Source: Gemmatimonas aurantiaca T-27 (lineage in GTDB: Bacteria > Gemmatimonadota > Gemmatimonadetes > Gemmatimonadales > Gemmatimonadaceae). Taken from it: a stretch of DNA of 64,000 nt. Shown here piece by piece: positions 26,075 through 35,055 of the stretch; position 1 is the stretch's first letter, and every line of letters begins with the position of its first letter. The position numbers and the translations under genes are program-made. The DNA is taken from contig NC_012489.1 of assembly GCF_000010305.1 (NCBI RefSeq), positions 3,789,646 through 3,853,645 on the forward strand, in the 5' to 3' direction. The notes beneath the pieces were generated by a model. The model was not told where the DNA came from. It did not search any database and worked only from the letters and a program-made list of their open reading frames with translations.

Positions 26075-27777
26075 GACACGCGAGAATCAGGAGTGGAAAC
26101 AGGTGCTGCGGCGGCCGTGGCCTGCTCTGCCGCGAGTGCGCGCAGCGCACCACGCAGATCCTTGCGACTGGTCTTGCCGACACCGGTGGACGGGAACGCG
26201 TCCACGAACACGATTTGATCAGGCACCTTGTACGCGGCCAGCCCCCGATTGCGGATCCACGACTTGAGCACCGGCGGGGGCACGCGTTCGGCGCGTGGGA
26301 TCACGAACGCGCAGGATCGCTCGCCGAGATAGTCGTCGGGCACCGATACCACCACGGCATCGAGGACGGCCGGGTGCGCCACGAGGTGATCTTCCACTTC
26401 CTCGGGAGACACCTTCTCGCCTCCCCGATTGATCTGATCGGTGGCTCGGCCATGCACCACGAGATACCCGGCAGCCGTACGGCTCACGAGATCACCGGTG
26501 CGATAGAAGCCGTCATCGGTGAAGGAGCGCGCATTGGCCGCGGCATTCTGGTAGTAACCGCGGATGGTATAGGGGCCACGGGTCTGCAGGTGACCGATGG
26601 CACCCGGTGCGACCGGTACATCATCATCGTCCACGATGCGCAGTTCATCGTCCGCACTGATGGGGCGCCCCTGTGTGTTGCAGATGGTGTCGACATCGTC
26701 GTCGAGACGAGTGTAGTTCACCAATCCCTCTGCCATGCCGAACACCTGCTGCAACGTGGCGCCGAGCGTCGGCGTGACCCGTGCCGCAATCGCCGGCGTC
26801 AGCTTCGCCCCTCCCACCTGCAACACTTCGAGGCTCGACAGGTCTGCCGATGTGATCGCCTTGGCCTCCAGCCACATCAATGCGATGGGTGGCACGGCAG
26901 CAGCGATGGTCACCCGTTCCTGTTCGATCAATGCAAAGGCCACGTCGGGTGCCGGCGATGGACTGAGCACAATGCAGGCGCCAGCGTCCAATGCGCCGAG
27001 AAACCCGGGTGAACTCATCGGAAAATTGTGCGCCACCGGCAGCACGACCAGATACACCGACGCCGGTGAGAGACCGCAGATCGTCGCGCTCTCCCGTACG
27101 CTGTACAGATAGTCGTCGTGGGTGCGAGGGATCAATTTCGACAGTCCTGTGCTTCCACCCGACAATTGCAGGAACGCCACCGACGAGGACGGCGGATCGA
27201 TCAGCAACGACAGATCGTCGCCACGGAACGCGTCCAGCGACTCGAGATCCGGATCGTCCTGCTCCACGACGCCGGCAACGACCACGTGGCGCACGGTCGC
27301 ATGCGAAGCCCGCAGCGATCGCCCCAGCGTGCGATAGTCGAACTTCTCATGTACCGCCGGAATGACATACGCCACCGCACCGGACACCGTGGCGATGTTG
27401 TCGATCTCGGTCTGACGATGGGCCGGCAGGGCAAATACGGGCACGATACCCGCCCGAATGAGCCCAAGCATCACTGCCAGGAACTCGGGGACATTGGGCA
27501 ACTGCACCACCACCCGTTCCCCCGGTTGCACACCACGCGCTAAAAAGCCCGCCGCCACGCGGTCCGCTTCCTGATCGAGACGCGCGTAGCTCCATCGGGT
27601 GCTGCCGCCCACAACGGCGGTGCGCTCAGCATGCTGCGCGGCGCGCGCGCGCAACCAGGCGCCGATGGACTCGCCCTGCCAGTAGCCCGCGTCGCGATAC
27701 CGGGTCGCATCGGCGACCGGCCATTCCTGCGTGGGCACTCCAGGCACCGATGTCGGCATAACGGGCCTCTCAGGCAT
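26071..27777 (-). CDS. entE: 2,3-dihydroxybenzoate-AMP ligase
   Basis: The 568-residue adenylating enzyme activates 2,3-dihydroxybenzoate with ATP and loads it on the aryl carrier protein. It tracks E. coli EntE closely: LQLSGGSTGLSKLIPRTH, FGMAEGLVNYTRLDD, RGPYTIRGYY, GRATDQINRGGEKVSPEE and VGKTSRKDLR. In VAHNFPMSSPG an Asn occupies the place of the Asp that binds the amino group in amino-acid domains, as is typical of aryl-acid domains. The ATG chosen overlaps entC by 8 bases and has GGGAG about 12 bases upstream; the frame is open further upstream inside entC. Confidence 0.95.
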   Translation of the reverse strand: MPERPVMPTSVPGVPTQEWPVADATRYRDAGYWQGESIGAWLRARAAQHAERTAVVGGSTRWSYARLDQEADRVAAGFLARGVQPGERVVVQLPNVPEFLAVMLGLIRAGIVPVFALPAHRQTEIDNIATVSGAVAYVIPAVHEKFDYRTLGRSLRASHATVRHVVVAGVVEQDDPDLESLDAFRGDDLSLLIDPPSSSVAFLQLSGGSTGLSKLIPRTHDDYLYSVRESATICGLSPASVYLVVLPVAHNFPMSSPGFLGALDAGACIVLSPSPAPDVAFALIEQERVTIAAAVPPIALMWLEAKAITSADLSSLEVLQVGGAKLTPAIAARVTPTLGATLQQVFGMAEGLVNYTRLDDDVDTICNTQGRPISADDELRIVDDDDVPVAPGAIGHLQTRGPYTIRGYYQNAAANARSFTDDGFYRTGDLVSRTAAGYLVVHGRATDQINRGGEKVSPEEVEDHLVAHPAVLDAVVVSVPDDYLGERSCAFVIPRAERVPPPVLKSWIRNRGLAAYKVPDQIVFVDAFPSTGVGKTSRKDLRGALRALAAEQATAAAAPVSTPDSRVS

Positions 27778-29005
27778 GTTGGGGTTCTCCCGCCGGAGCG
27801 GCCACAGGACGATGGGCGCGGGCAAGAACCTCCTGGGCACTGAGCGCACGTAGCATCGTTTCGAACTTGGCCGATGTCTCCGCGCCTTCGCCAGCCGGAT
27901 CGGAACCGATGACGATACCGGCACCGGCATAGAGTCGCGCTCGCGTGCCCGCAATCTCCGCGCAACGGATCGTCACCATCCAACGTCCGTCTCCGCGGGC
28001 ATCACACCACCCCACCGCGCCGGTGAAGTAGTCGCGGTCGAATCCCTCGAGCTCCGTGATCAGCGACTGAGCCCGTGGCTGCGGCACACCACACACGGCA
28101 GGCGTGGGATGCACCACATCGAGCAGCTCCAGCGACGAAACGGCATCATCGCGCAACTGCCCCGTGATGCGCGTGCCCAGATGCCACATGGTGGCCGTGG
28201 AAACGAGCGCAGGCGAACGCGCAAAATCGAGTGAGGAGCAATACGGTGACAGTACATCGGCGATGGCTTCCACCACGGCCGCGTGCTCACGCTGGTCCTT
28301 GTCCGATCGCAGCAACGCTTCGGCCGCAGCCCGATCGTCTGCGGCAACCAGTCGACGCCGCGTGGATCCGGCCAATGGATGTGACGATACCGTGCGCCCC
28401 GACTTCGCCACCAACAGCTCCGGTGTCGCGCCCACCAACGAGCGGGCTGCGCCATCTGGCGTCGCGGGCAACGGCGTCGCAAAGGTGGTCACACTCGGAT
28501 CGAGTCGAAGCCGCGCCAGCAGACGCCGGATATCGATCGGTGCCGTGGAATTGAGCTGCAGGCTGCGCGACAACACCACCTTGCGCAGCGGATCAGCAGC
28601 GGCGGCCTCTGCGTCGTCCACCATGTGCGCGGTGGCCCGGGCAACGGCCGCTTCATACTGCGCACGCGTGGGCTGTGGCACGACATGCCAGACACCGGGC
28701 ACAAACGCTCCGTGCTGCGCGTCATCGGACGACTGAGGCGCGCTGCCACCATGGGCTGCCCATGCCGCTTCCCACGTGGCACTGCGCGTGACCCGTTCGG
28801 GGCGCAGCAACTCCAGCGTCCGCGCGCGATCGAACGGAATCGCGCCCACCAGAACGCCGTGTGGATCTTCCGCCTGTGTTCCCGCAAAGCACGCCGCCAC
28901 GGCCGCCGGCAAACCGGCGCCGCGGGCGAAGCGCACCCGCTCGACGACACCCGATGCCATGAAGGTCTCGGGTCCCGACGACAGCAGGAACGGCAGTGCC
29001 GTCAC
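27770..29005 (-). CDS. entC: Isochorismate synthase
   Basis: The 411-residue enzyme isomerises chorismate to isochorismate, the entry into 2,3-dihydroxybenzoate synthesis. C-terminal chorismate-binding motifs match EntC: HPTPAVCGVPQ, ELEGFDRDYFTGAVGWCD, MVTIRCAEI, LYAGAGIVIGSDP and ETSAKFETML. The start is taken as GTG (VTALPFLLSSGPETF), which overlaps the upstream stop by GTGA, the same four-base overlap seen at most junctions of this operon. Menaquinone-type MenF enzymes share the domain, but the context favours the siderophore role. Confidence 0.94.
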   Translation of the reverse strand: MTALPFLLSSGPETFMASGVVERVRFARGAGLPAAVAACFAGTQAEDPHGVLVGAIPFDRARTLELLRPERVTRSATWEAAWAAHGGSAPQSSDDAQHGAFVPGVWHVVPQPTRAQYEAAVARATAHMVDDAEAAAADPLRKVVLSRSLQLNSTAPIDIRRLLARLRLDPSVTTFATPLPATPDGAARSLVGATPELLVAKSGRTVSSHPLAGSTRRRLVAADDRAAAEALLRSDKDQREHAAVVEAIADVLSPYCSSLDFARSPALVSTATMWHLGTRITGQLRDDAVSSLELLDVVHPTPAVCGVPQPRAQSLITELEGFDRDYFTGAVGWCDARGDGRWMVTIRCAEIAGTRARLYAGAGIVIGSDPAGEGAETSAKFETMLRALSAQEVLARAHRPVAAPAGEPQHA

Positions 29006-30171
29006 CGGAGGCTCACCCACTGCGGGCCTTCGATCGGGACAGCGAGGTACTTCGTGTTGATTTCGGTCAGCGTCTTCGCCGGATCGATGTCCTTGAACAG
29101 CACGGGATCGATCCACCGCGCCATGGACTCCACGGCGAGAATATCGAGCGGCGAGTTGAGGAGCTGATGGGCAATGCCATACGTCCGTCCACTCTTCACG
29201 GCGGCCAACGACGAGATCCCCTGACGCGCCGTCATCTTCTGCAACGCGGTACGGGCCTGCTCGGGCGTGAAGCCCGGGCCCAACACCAGGCCACCGGCCT
29301 TCTCGAGGTGCGGTCCACCCGTCTCGATGTACACGGGCGCGTTCTGCGACAGCACGTATTCGATGTTCAGCTTGCCCGTGGTACCGGGCAGCACATCGGC
29401 CGCGATGTTGTGGCCACCCACGAAGGTGATGTAGTCACCGATGTTGCCCTTGCCCGGGGCATGACAGCACTCCTCGGAGATGCCGGCGTGCACTTCCACG
29501 AACACCTTCGGGCGCGTGCGTGCACCAGCCTTCCGTAGACGCTCCGAGATGACACGCATGTGCTGCTTGCGGAAATCCACGAACGCCTGCGCGGCCGCAC
29601 GACGTCCTACGAGCTGACCCAGCATCAGCAGGCTGGGGTCGGTGTTCTCGAGCGGGTGCACAAAAAAGTCGATGAACACCACTTCGATACCGGCCCGCTG
29701 GAGTTGCTCGACCTGCTCCGTGGAAGGGCCCTGCCCCATCGAGAACACAGCCACCTCGGGACGCACGCGCAGGACCTGTTCCTGCGAATAGGTCGCCGCC
29801 GAACTGGCAATCGCGGTCAGTGAATCGAGGCGCGGAAACTTCGCCCGGAACTGTTCGTGGGTGCGCACCCCGATACGATTGATATCCTTGGGCCACGCCA
29901 CGAGTGTGCGCACCGGATCGGGGTCGATGAGCGCCATGGCCATCAGGAAACGGCCATCATCGATCAACACACGCGACGCCGGCTTGGCCAGCGAGATGCG
30001 GCGTCCGGAGATATCGGTGAACTGCACCGGTCCCTGCGCCACCGCCGCGGTGGCACGCGCGGTACCACGCGGCGCGGCCTGCGCCTGCACGGTGTTCACA
30101 CCAGCGGAGATACCCTGCCCGATGGTCGCCAGGAGCAGCGGCAAGAACGAACGGATCACGGAGTGCCTCAC
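29002..30171 (-). CDS. Ferric-siderophore ABC transporter substrate-binding protein
   Basis: The 389-residue protein has a signal peptide ending near VQAQA and the two-lobed helical-backbone binding-protein pattern of the FepB/FhuD class. Visible segments: VQFTDISGRRISLAKPASRVLI at the N-terminus (a typical opening for this family), VRPEVAVFSMG, IDFFVHPLENTDPSLLMLGQLVGR and a C-terminal lobe. It would deliver the ferric catecholate from the periplasm to the permease encoded in the same operon. An uncommon pair of cysteines (EECCHAPGKGN) sits mid-protein. A 37-bp gap separates it from the exporter gene upstream, the only non-overlapping junction in the operon. Confidence 0.92.
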   Translation of the reverse strand: MRHSVIRSFLPLLLATIGQGISAGVNTVQAQAAPRGTARATAAVAQGPVQFTDISGRRISLAKPASRVLIDDGRFLMAMALIDPDPVRTLVAWPKDINRIGVRTHEQFRAKFPRLDSLTAIASSAATYSQEQVLRVRPEVAVFSMGQGPSTEQVEQLQRAGIEVVFIDFFVHPLENTDPSLLMLGQLVGRRAAAQAFVDFRKQHMRVISERLRKAGARTRPKVFVEVHAGISEECCHAPGKGNIGDYITFVGGHNIAADVLPGTTGKLNIEYVLSQNAPVYIETGGPHLEKAGGLVLGPGFTPEQARTALQKMTARQGISSLAAVKSGRTYGIAHQLLNSPLDILAVESMARWIDPVLFKDIDPAKTLTEINTKYLAVPIEGPQWVSLR

Positions 30172-30208
30172 AGAAACGATGGGAAGGAAGCGAACAAAAC
30201 GTGGCCGG

Positions 30209-31477
30209 TCACGAGGGTTGTCCCTCGCGGCGCAGGGCGGGAAACGCGAGCACGATGACCACCGTGCCGATCAGCGCGAGACATCCACTGACGGTCACCA
30301 CCCGATGCGGCGGCAGCCATTGAGCGGCGGCGCCAGCGAGTGCCATGCCCAGCGACGGCAACACCACCGCCTGGATCAGCCACAGGCTGCCCACACGCCC
30401 TTGCAAGCCATCGGGCGTGTGTGACTGCAACAACGCGCGGCGAAGAATCTCCGAGAGCGCGCGGCCGGCGCCGGCCACCGTCAGGGCGATCACGGCGGCC
30501 AGTGCGGTGGATGCCACACCGAGTCCGATCGTGCCGACGGCCCACAACACCGTCGTCAACACCAGCATCGCACCGGCATCCCGCGTGCGACCGGTCCATC
30601 CGCTGAGCAGCGACGAGAGAAAGGCACCTGCGGCTGGCGCTGAGTAGAGCCAACCGGCCACGATGGCACCATCCATCAGCCGACTGCTCCACGGCAGCGA
30701 CGCCCCGGCAAACCGCGACGACGCCAGCTCGGGAAACAGCGAGCCCGGCGACGCAAACAACGCCACCGGAATCTCCAGCAACAACAGGGCACCCACCACA
30801 TGATGGGTGCGTGTGAAGTGCCACGATTCCCGCGCCGCAGCGATCGGGCCCAATGGCACACCGGGGCCGGCCGGCAATGGCTGCATGCGCGACAGCAGCA
30901 GCGGCGTGAGAATGGCCCCCACCGCGACGATCACATAACAGGCCGTGAGTCCCCACGCACCGATCGTGATGCCGGCGAGCGAGGGCCCCAGCATCGCACC
31001 GGCCTGACTGGACACCGTGATCAATGCACCGGCCGCGGCCAGTTGCGCGCGCTGCACCAGCGAGGGCATCGCCGCCATCAGCGCCGGCGCACTGATGCCG
31101 TTGATCGCTCCGGCAATGGTCGACGCGAGATAGATGATCCACAACTGCGGTTGTGGCAGCAGCGTGTTGATCAGAAACAGCGCCGCCACCAGCACGTACA
31201 CGCTGCGCGAACTCACGATGAGCCGACGACGATCGAACCGATCGGCCATCACGCCGCCGACCATCAGCCCCATCGTCATCGGCACGGCGAGGCACAGATT
31301 CACCAACCCCACGTGCCACGACGAACCGGTGATCTCGAACACCTGCCACCCAACCGCCACACTGATCACCCCGATCGACACGATGGAGATCGTGCGTGCG
31401 GCAAACAGCAGCCGGAAATCCCGGCTCGTGCGCAGTGGGGTCACATCGAGCAGCAGCCCCGATGCCGGCGCCGTCAT
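30209..31477 (-). CDS. entS: EntS-like MFS siderophore exporter
   Basis: The 422-residue protein has about 12 membrane segments. Its N-terminal part closely resembles E. coli EntS: LRTSRDFRLLFAARTISIVS, LMVGGVMADRFDRRRLIV, and later QSHTPDGLQGRVGSLW. EntS exports enterobactin across the inner membrane. The start overlaps the esterase stop by four bases. Its place in the siderophore operon supports this role over general drug export. Confidence 0.93.
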   Translation of the reverse strand: MTAPASGLLLDVTPLRTSRDFRLLFAARTISIVSIGVISVAVGWQVFEITGSSWHVGLVNLCLAVPMTMGLMVGGVMADRFDRRRLIVSSRSVYVLVAALFLINTLLPQPQLWIIYLASTIAGAINGISAPALMAAMPSLVQRAQLAAAGALITVSSQAGAMLGPSLAGITIGAWGLTACYVIVAVGAILTPLLLSRMQPLPAGPGVPLGPIAAARESWHFTRTHHVVGALLLLEIPVALFASPGSLFPELASSRFAGASLPWSSRLMDGAIVAGWLYSAPAAGAFLSSLLSGWTGRTRDAGAMLVLTTVLWAVGTIGLGVASTALAAVIALTVAGAGRALSEILRRALLQSHTPDGLQGRVGSLWLIQAVVLPSLGMALAGAAAQWLPPHRVVTVSGCLALIGTVVIVLAFPALRREGQPS

Positions 31478-32415
31478 CGGACCGTCCCCACCAGGCGCAA
31501 TGCCTCGCTCATGCTGGGCAACACCACTGAGGCATGATCCTCACCGGCGAACACACGGCATCGCGCATCGAGCGCCGGCGCGACCTCGTTCAGGCGATCG
31601 GTGAACTCGCGTGCCTGGTCGACCATGCGACGCGCGCGGCGGCGCTCCAGAATGTCGTCGGCATTGTTCTGCCCATGCTGCCAGGGCGCCAGCGCCTGCT
31701 CGTATTCACCCACCGTGATCAGCACCTGCGGATGCAACACCGGACGCGATGTCGACAGCGCCGCAACGGCCTGCCACAAAGTGTCTCCACCTCGCCAGAT
31801 GGACGGGCTGATGGCCACGTACGCCTGATAGGGCGGCGCCCCTTCGGGTGACGTTCCACGGCCCAAGGCTTCCAGCAGCGTGTCGAGCACAAACAGACCG
31901 CCCAGCGAGTGACCGATCAGTGTGGAGCGTGCGGCATTCACCGGAAAGGCCGAGGCGATGGCCGGCTGTACCACCGATGCCAGGAACGTCCGAAAACGCG
32001 ACGCACCCAGTGCCGGCGTGAAGTCCTCCGCACGCAACATCTGTCGGTGCCGACGCCGATCGTCGGCACTCACGGCGGTGTGTTCGGCCCCGTCGTCGGC
32101 ATACGACACGCCCACCACGATCGCCGGCATCACCCCCGTGGCATCGGCTCGGTGGGCACGCGTACGCATCGACTCCACCGTGGTCGCGAACGTCGCATCG
32201 CCATCGAGCTGATAGATCACGGGGTAACCGCTCGGCGGAGCCGGTTGCACGGGCCAGGCCACTCGCAACCGATAGCGCACACCATGGGCGCTCTCGAGCT
32301 CCCAGGTTTCTGCGTCGGCCATCACGACCGGACCCACGACCGCGCCCATGACCGCGCTCACACGAGGTGAACCGGCCCCGGACATCGTCGGGTCGAGCGC
32401 CGCACGATCACTCAC
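31474..32415 (-). CDS. Catecholate siderophore esterase (Fes/IroE/BesA-like)
   Basis: The 313-residue alpha/beta hydrolase of the esterase D family has the nucleophile motif LIGHSLGGLF, the oxyanion-side segment YPVIYQLDGDATF and a C-terminal His in GEDHASVV. Siderophore esterases of this group cut the serine trilactone to free iron or recycle the ligand. No signal peptide is evident, so a cytoplasmic Fes-like role after uptake is more likely than a periplasmic IroE-like role. It overlaps its neighbours on both sides by four bases. Confidence 0.92.
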   Translation of the reverse strand: MSDRAALDPTMSGAGSPRVSAVMGAVVGPVVMADAETWELESAHGVRYRLRVAWPVQPAPPSGYPVIYQLDGDATFATTVESMRTRAHRADATGVMPAIVVGVSYADDGAEHTAVSADDRRRHRQMLRAEDFTPALGASRFRTFLASVVQPAIASAFPVNAARSTLIGHSLGGLFVLDTLLEALGRGTSPEGAPPYQAYVAISPSIWRGGDTLWQAVAALSTSRPVLHPQVLITVGEYEQALAPWQHGQNNADDILERRRARRMVDQAREFTDRLNEVAPALDARCRVFAGEDHASVVLPSMSEALRLVGTVR

Positions 32416-33242
32416 CGCGCATCACCCTCGCCAACACGATCCCGCGTGCCGTCGACAATGACCTGCGGATACCCGAACGAACACGGTTCCACGCGCGCGT
32501 CCACACCGTAGATGCGCGACAACAACGTGGACGTGAGCGCCGCCGTCGGTGCGCCCATGGCCTGCACACGACCGCCATCGAGCACGATGAGCTGATCGGC
32601 CCAGCGAGCCGCCAGTGTCAGATCGTGCAGCACCGAAATCACCAACCGCCCTTCATGCGCCAGTGCCCGGGCGAGCGACATCACGGTCACCTGGTGCCGC
32701 AGATCCAGCGCACTCGTGGGTTCGTCCAGCAGCAGCATCGCCGGCTCACGCACAATGGCCTGTGCCAATCCCGCCAGTTGCCGCTCACCCCCCGAAAGGT
32801 GCTGCAACGGCTGCAAGGCCAGGTGCGCGATCCCGATGCGCTCCAGTACGGCAATGCCCCGCTGCTGCGCATCTTCCATGGTCTCCACTGGCGGCGACAT
32901 CGGCGACGCCTTGAGCGCGCCCAGCAGACCATCGAGCACGGAGAGCGTCACGTCCTGCGGCAGCGATTGTGGCATGAAGGCCACGCGCTGGGCACGCTGC
33001 ATGGCCGACACCCGCAACAGATCGAACCCGTCGAAGCGCACCGAACCGCGCCCTTCCACCAAACCGGCGAGCACGCGCAGCAACGTGGACTTGCCCGCAC
33101 CATTGGGCCCCACCAGCGCGATGTGCTGGCCGGCATGCAGCAACGGCAGCGTGAGGTCGTGCAACACGGGACGATGGCGATAGCCCGCCGTGAGCCCGCG
33201 GATCTCCAGTGGACCAGCCGAACGATCGCGTGGTGCGCTCAT
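32412..33242 (-). CDS. fepC: Ferric-siderophore ABC transporter ATP-binding protein
   Basis: The 276-residue ATPase has Walker A GPNGAGKS, signature LSGGERQLAGLAQAI, Walker B MLLLDEPTSALD and the switch His in ISVLHDLTLAARWADQ. It belongs to the FepC/FecE group that powers iron-siderophore import. Its start overlaps the permease stop by four bases. Confidence 0.95.
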   Translation of the reverse strand: MSAPRDRSAGPLEIRGLTAGYRHRPVLHDLTLPLLHAGQHIALVGPNGAGKSTLLRVLAGLVEGRGSVRFDGFDLLRVSAMQRAQRVAFMPQSLPQDVTLSVLDGLLGALKASPMSPPVETMEDAQQRGIAVLERIGIAHLALQPLQHLSGGERQLAGLAQAIVREPAMLLLDEPTSALDLRHQVTVMSLARALAHEGRLVISVLHDLTLAARWADQLIVLDGGRVQAMGAPTAALTSTLLSRIYGVDARVEPCSFGYPQVIVDGTRDRVGEGDAR

Positions 33243-34327
33243 CCGCGTGTGCCTCCTCGCGTGCCGAAGATCAGCACCACGTAAAAAGGCACACCGATCA
33301 GCGCCGTCACCAAGCCGATCGGCAGGATCGCACCGGGCACGATTATCTTGCTCACCACCGACGCCAACGACACCACCAACGCCCCACTCAACGCACTGGC
33401 CGGCAGGAAGAACCGATGGTCTTCACTCACCAGCATGCGGGCGATATGAGGACCCGCGAGTCCGACAAACGGAATCGTGCCCACAAACGCGACGGCGGTG
33501 GCCGTGAGCAAACTCACCCGCAACAGCGACGCGCGCCGCAGTTGCGCGACGTTCACGCCAAAGCTGTGCGCCCGTTCTTCACCCAACCGCAGCGCGTTGA
33601 GCTGCCACGACGCACGAAACGTGAAAGGCAACACACAGGCCACCACGATGGCGACGAGCTGCACGCGGGGCCACGACGCACGCCCCAGGCTACCCATCGT
33701 CCAGAAGACGAGCTGTTGCAACGCCTGCTCGCCGGCGATGAACTGCAGAATGGCCACCAGCGCATTGAACGTGAAAAACAGGGCGGTGCCGAGCAGTACC
33801 AGCAATTCGGTGGACGACCCCTTTCGACGAACGGCCGCCTGCAGCAACAGCACCGAGCCGAATGCAAACACGAAGGCGTTGGACGAAATCACCCAATGAT
33901 CCGGCACGCCGGGGATGCGCACTCCCAACACGATCGCCAGCGCCGCCCCCAGGATGGCCGCCGAAGACAGGCCCAGCGTAAATGGACTGGCCAGCGGATT
34001 GCGCAGCGTCGTCTGCAACTCGGCGCCGGCCAACGAAAGCCCCATGCCCACCAACAAGGCCATGACGGCCCCGGGGAGACGGACTTCCTTGATGATCATC
34101 AGCGATGTCTCATCCATCGGGCCGTCGCCGAACAAGCTTCCCAGCACTTCGGCCGCCCCCAGATCCGAAGGGCCCGTCAGCACATCGGCAATCAGGGCCA
34201 CCACAATGGCCACCGTGAGCAGCACCAGCAGCGCAAGCCGCTGGCGTATCTGCCGACGGTACCCCGCCAACACGGTGGCGGCCTGCGGCGACGCGGCCCC
34301 TGAAGATCCGGCGGGCAAACTCGTCAT
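33239..34327 (-). CDS. FecCD-family ferric-siderophore permease
   Basis: The 362-residue membrane protein has the multi-span FecCD pattern, with LRLPGAVMALLVG-type and GLAGPHIARMLVSEDHRF segments typical of FepD/FepG/BtuC. Only one permease gene is in the operon, so it probably forms a homodimer, unlike the FepD-FepG pair of E. coli. The ATG in front of TSLPAGSSG was chosen; the frame stays open upstream but runs through the divergent transferase gene. This is the first gene of the 12-gene operon. Confidence 0.94.
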   Translation of the reverse strand: MTSLPAGSSGAASPQAATVLAGYRRQIRQRLALLVLLTVAIVVALIADVLTGPSDLGAAEVLGSLFGDGPMDETSLMIIKEVRLPGAVMALLVGMGLSLAGAELQTTLRNPLASPFTLGLSSAAILGAALAIVLGVRIPGVPDHWVISSNAFVFAFGSVLLLQAAVRRKGSSTELLVLLGTALFFTFNALVAILQFIAGEQALQQLVFWTMGSLGRASWPRVQLVAIVVACVLPFTFRASWQLNALRLGEERAHSFGVNVAQLRRASLLRVSLLTATAVAFVGTIPFVGLAGPHIARMLVSEDHRFFLPASALSGALVVSLASVVSKIIVPGAILPIGLVTALIGVPFYVVLIFGTRGGTRG

Positions 34328-34356
34328 GAGCGCACGACGCGTATATCGTGCAGTCG
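34328..34356. promoter_or_regulatory. 29-bp divergent region with a 6-8-6 dyad
   Basis: The space between the start codons of the permease (minus) and transferase (plus) genes is 29 bases. It holds a perfect inverted repeat, GCACGA at 34332-34337 and TCGTGC at 34346-34351, around CGCGTATA. The central AT block reads TATATC on the plus strand and TATACG on the minus strand, at distances that would allow very short or leaderless transcripts in both directions. This is a candidate operator and promoter core for the siderophore genes. It does not look like a classical Fur box. Confidence 0.5.
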
Positions 34357-35049
34357 ATGCACACGCTGGCGACACTTCCCCGTACGCTGTCCCCCGGACA
34401 CGCGCATCTGTACATCGTGGTAATCGCCGACTGGCTGCCCGTCGCTCTGGATGTGCTGCAGGCGACGATCTCCGCCGAAGAACAGACGCGCATGCGCCGC
34501 TTCCGCCAGCACGCCGATCAGGAGCGTTTCCTGGTTGCGCACGGGACACTGCGCCTGCTGTTGGGACGGCACCTTGATCGGGAGCCGGTGCGGCTGGCTT
34601 TCAGAACGGGCGCCCGCGGCAAACCCTGGATCGCCACCGATACCATCGGTGATGCCATCACGGAGCCACCGCTGCACTTCAACCTCGCGCATGCCGGCGG
34701 CGTCGTGGTGATTGGCATCGCCGAACGACCGCTGGGGGTCGACGTGGAGATGGTGCCGGCGACCACCACGGCACCCGATCCTGGTCCGGCCTTCGATCTC
34801 ACACAACAATGGGTGCGTCACGAGGCACTCCAGAAGGCCACCGGGCTCGGCCTCGGAGCAGAAATCCTGGAACCCCAGACCTTGGACGCCACGGAGGCCA
34901 GCCCACCGCTTCGCGTGGTCGACATTTCACTGGCCAGCAACCTCGATCCGGCTCGCCCGGAACAGACGTATGCCGCGTCCGTGGCGATGGACGCTTCTCT
35001 GACAACCGTGTGCACATTCCGGCTGGTCGCGCTCTCACACCATCCATAG
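34357..35049 (+). CDS. 4'-phosphopantetheinyl transferase (Sfp/EntD-like)
   Basis: The 230-residue enzyme would load phosphopantetheine onto the aryl and peptidyl carrier proteins of the siderophore synthetase. Motifs: FNLAHAGG, GVDVE (Asp129, Glu131 for magnesium) and WVRHEALQK, which corresponds to the usual WxxKEAxxK. The first Lys of that motif is His155 while Glu156 and Lys160 are kept. The stretch between GVDVE and this motif is about 20 residues shorter than in Sfp. It may still be active. It diverges from the operon across 29 bp; an in-frame GTG nine bases earlier is an alternative start. Confidence 0.9.
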   Translation: MHTLATLPRTLSPGHAHLYIVVIADWLPVALDVLQATISAEEQTRMRRFRQHADQERFLVAHGTLRLLLGRHLDREPVRLAFRTGARGKPWIATDTIGDAITEPPLHFNLAHAGGVVVIGIAERPLGVDVEMVPATTTAPDPGPAFDLTQQWVRHEALQKATGLGLGAEILEPQTLDATEASPPLRVVDISLASNLDPARPEQTYAASVAMDASLTTVCTFRLVALSHHP

Positions 35050-35055
35050 ACAAGC

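Noticed and set aside
34300-34370. Fur box for the siderophore operon
   Set aside because: No GATAATGATAATCATTATC-like sequence is visible; only the GCACGA/TCGTGC dyad is present.
31400-34500. A second ferric-siderophore permease gene (FepG partner)
   Set aside because: Genes overlap tightly on both sides of the single permease and the next gene upstream is the divergent transferase; there is no room for one.
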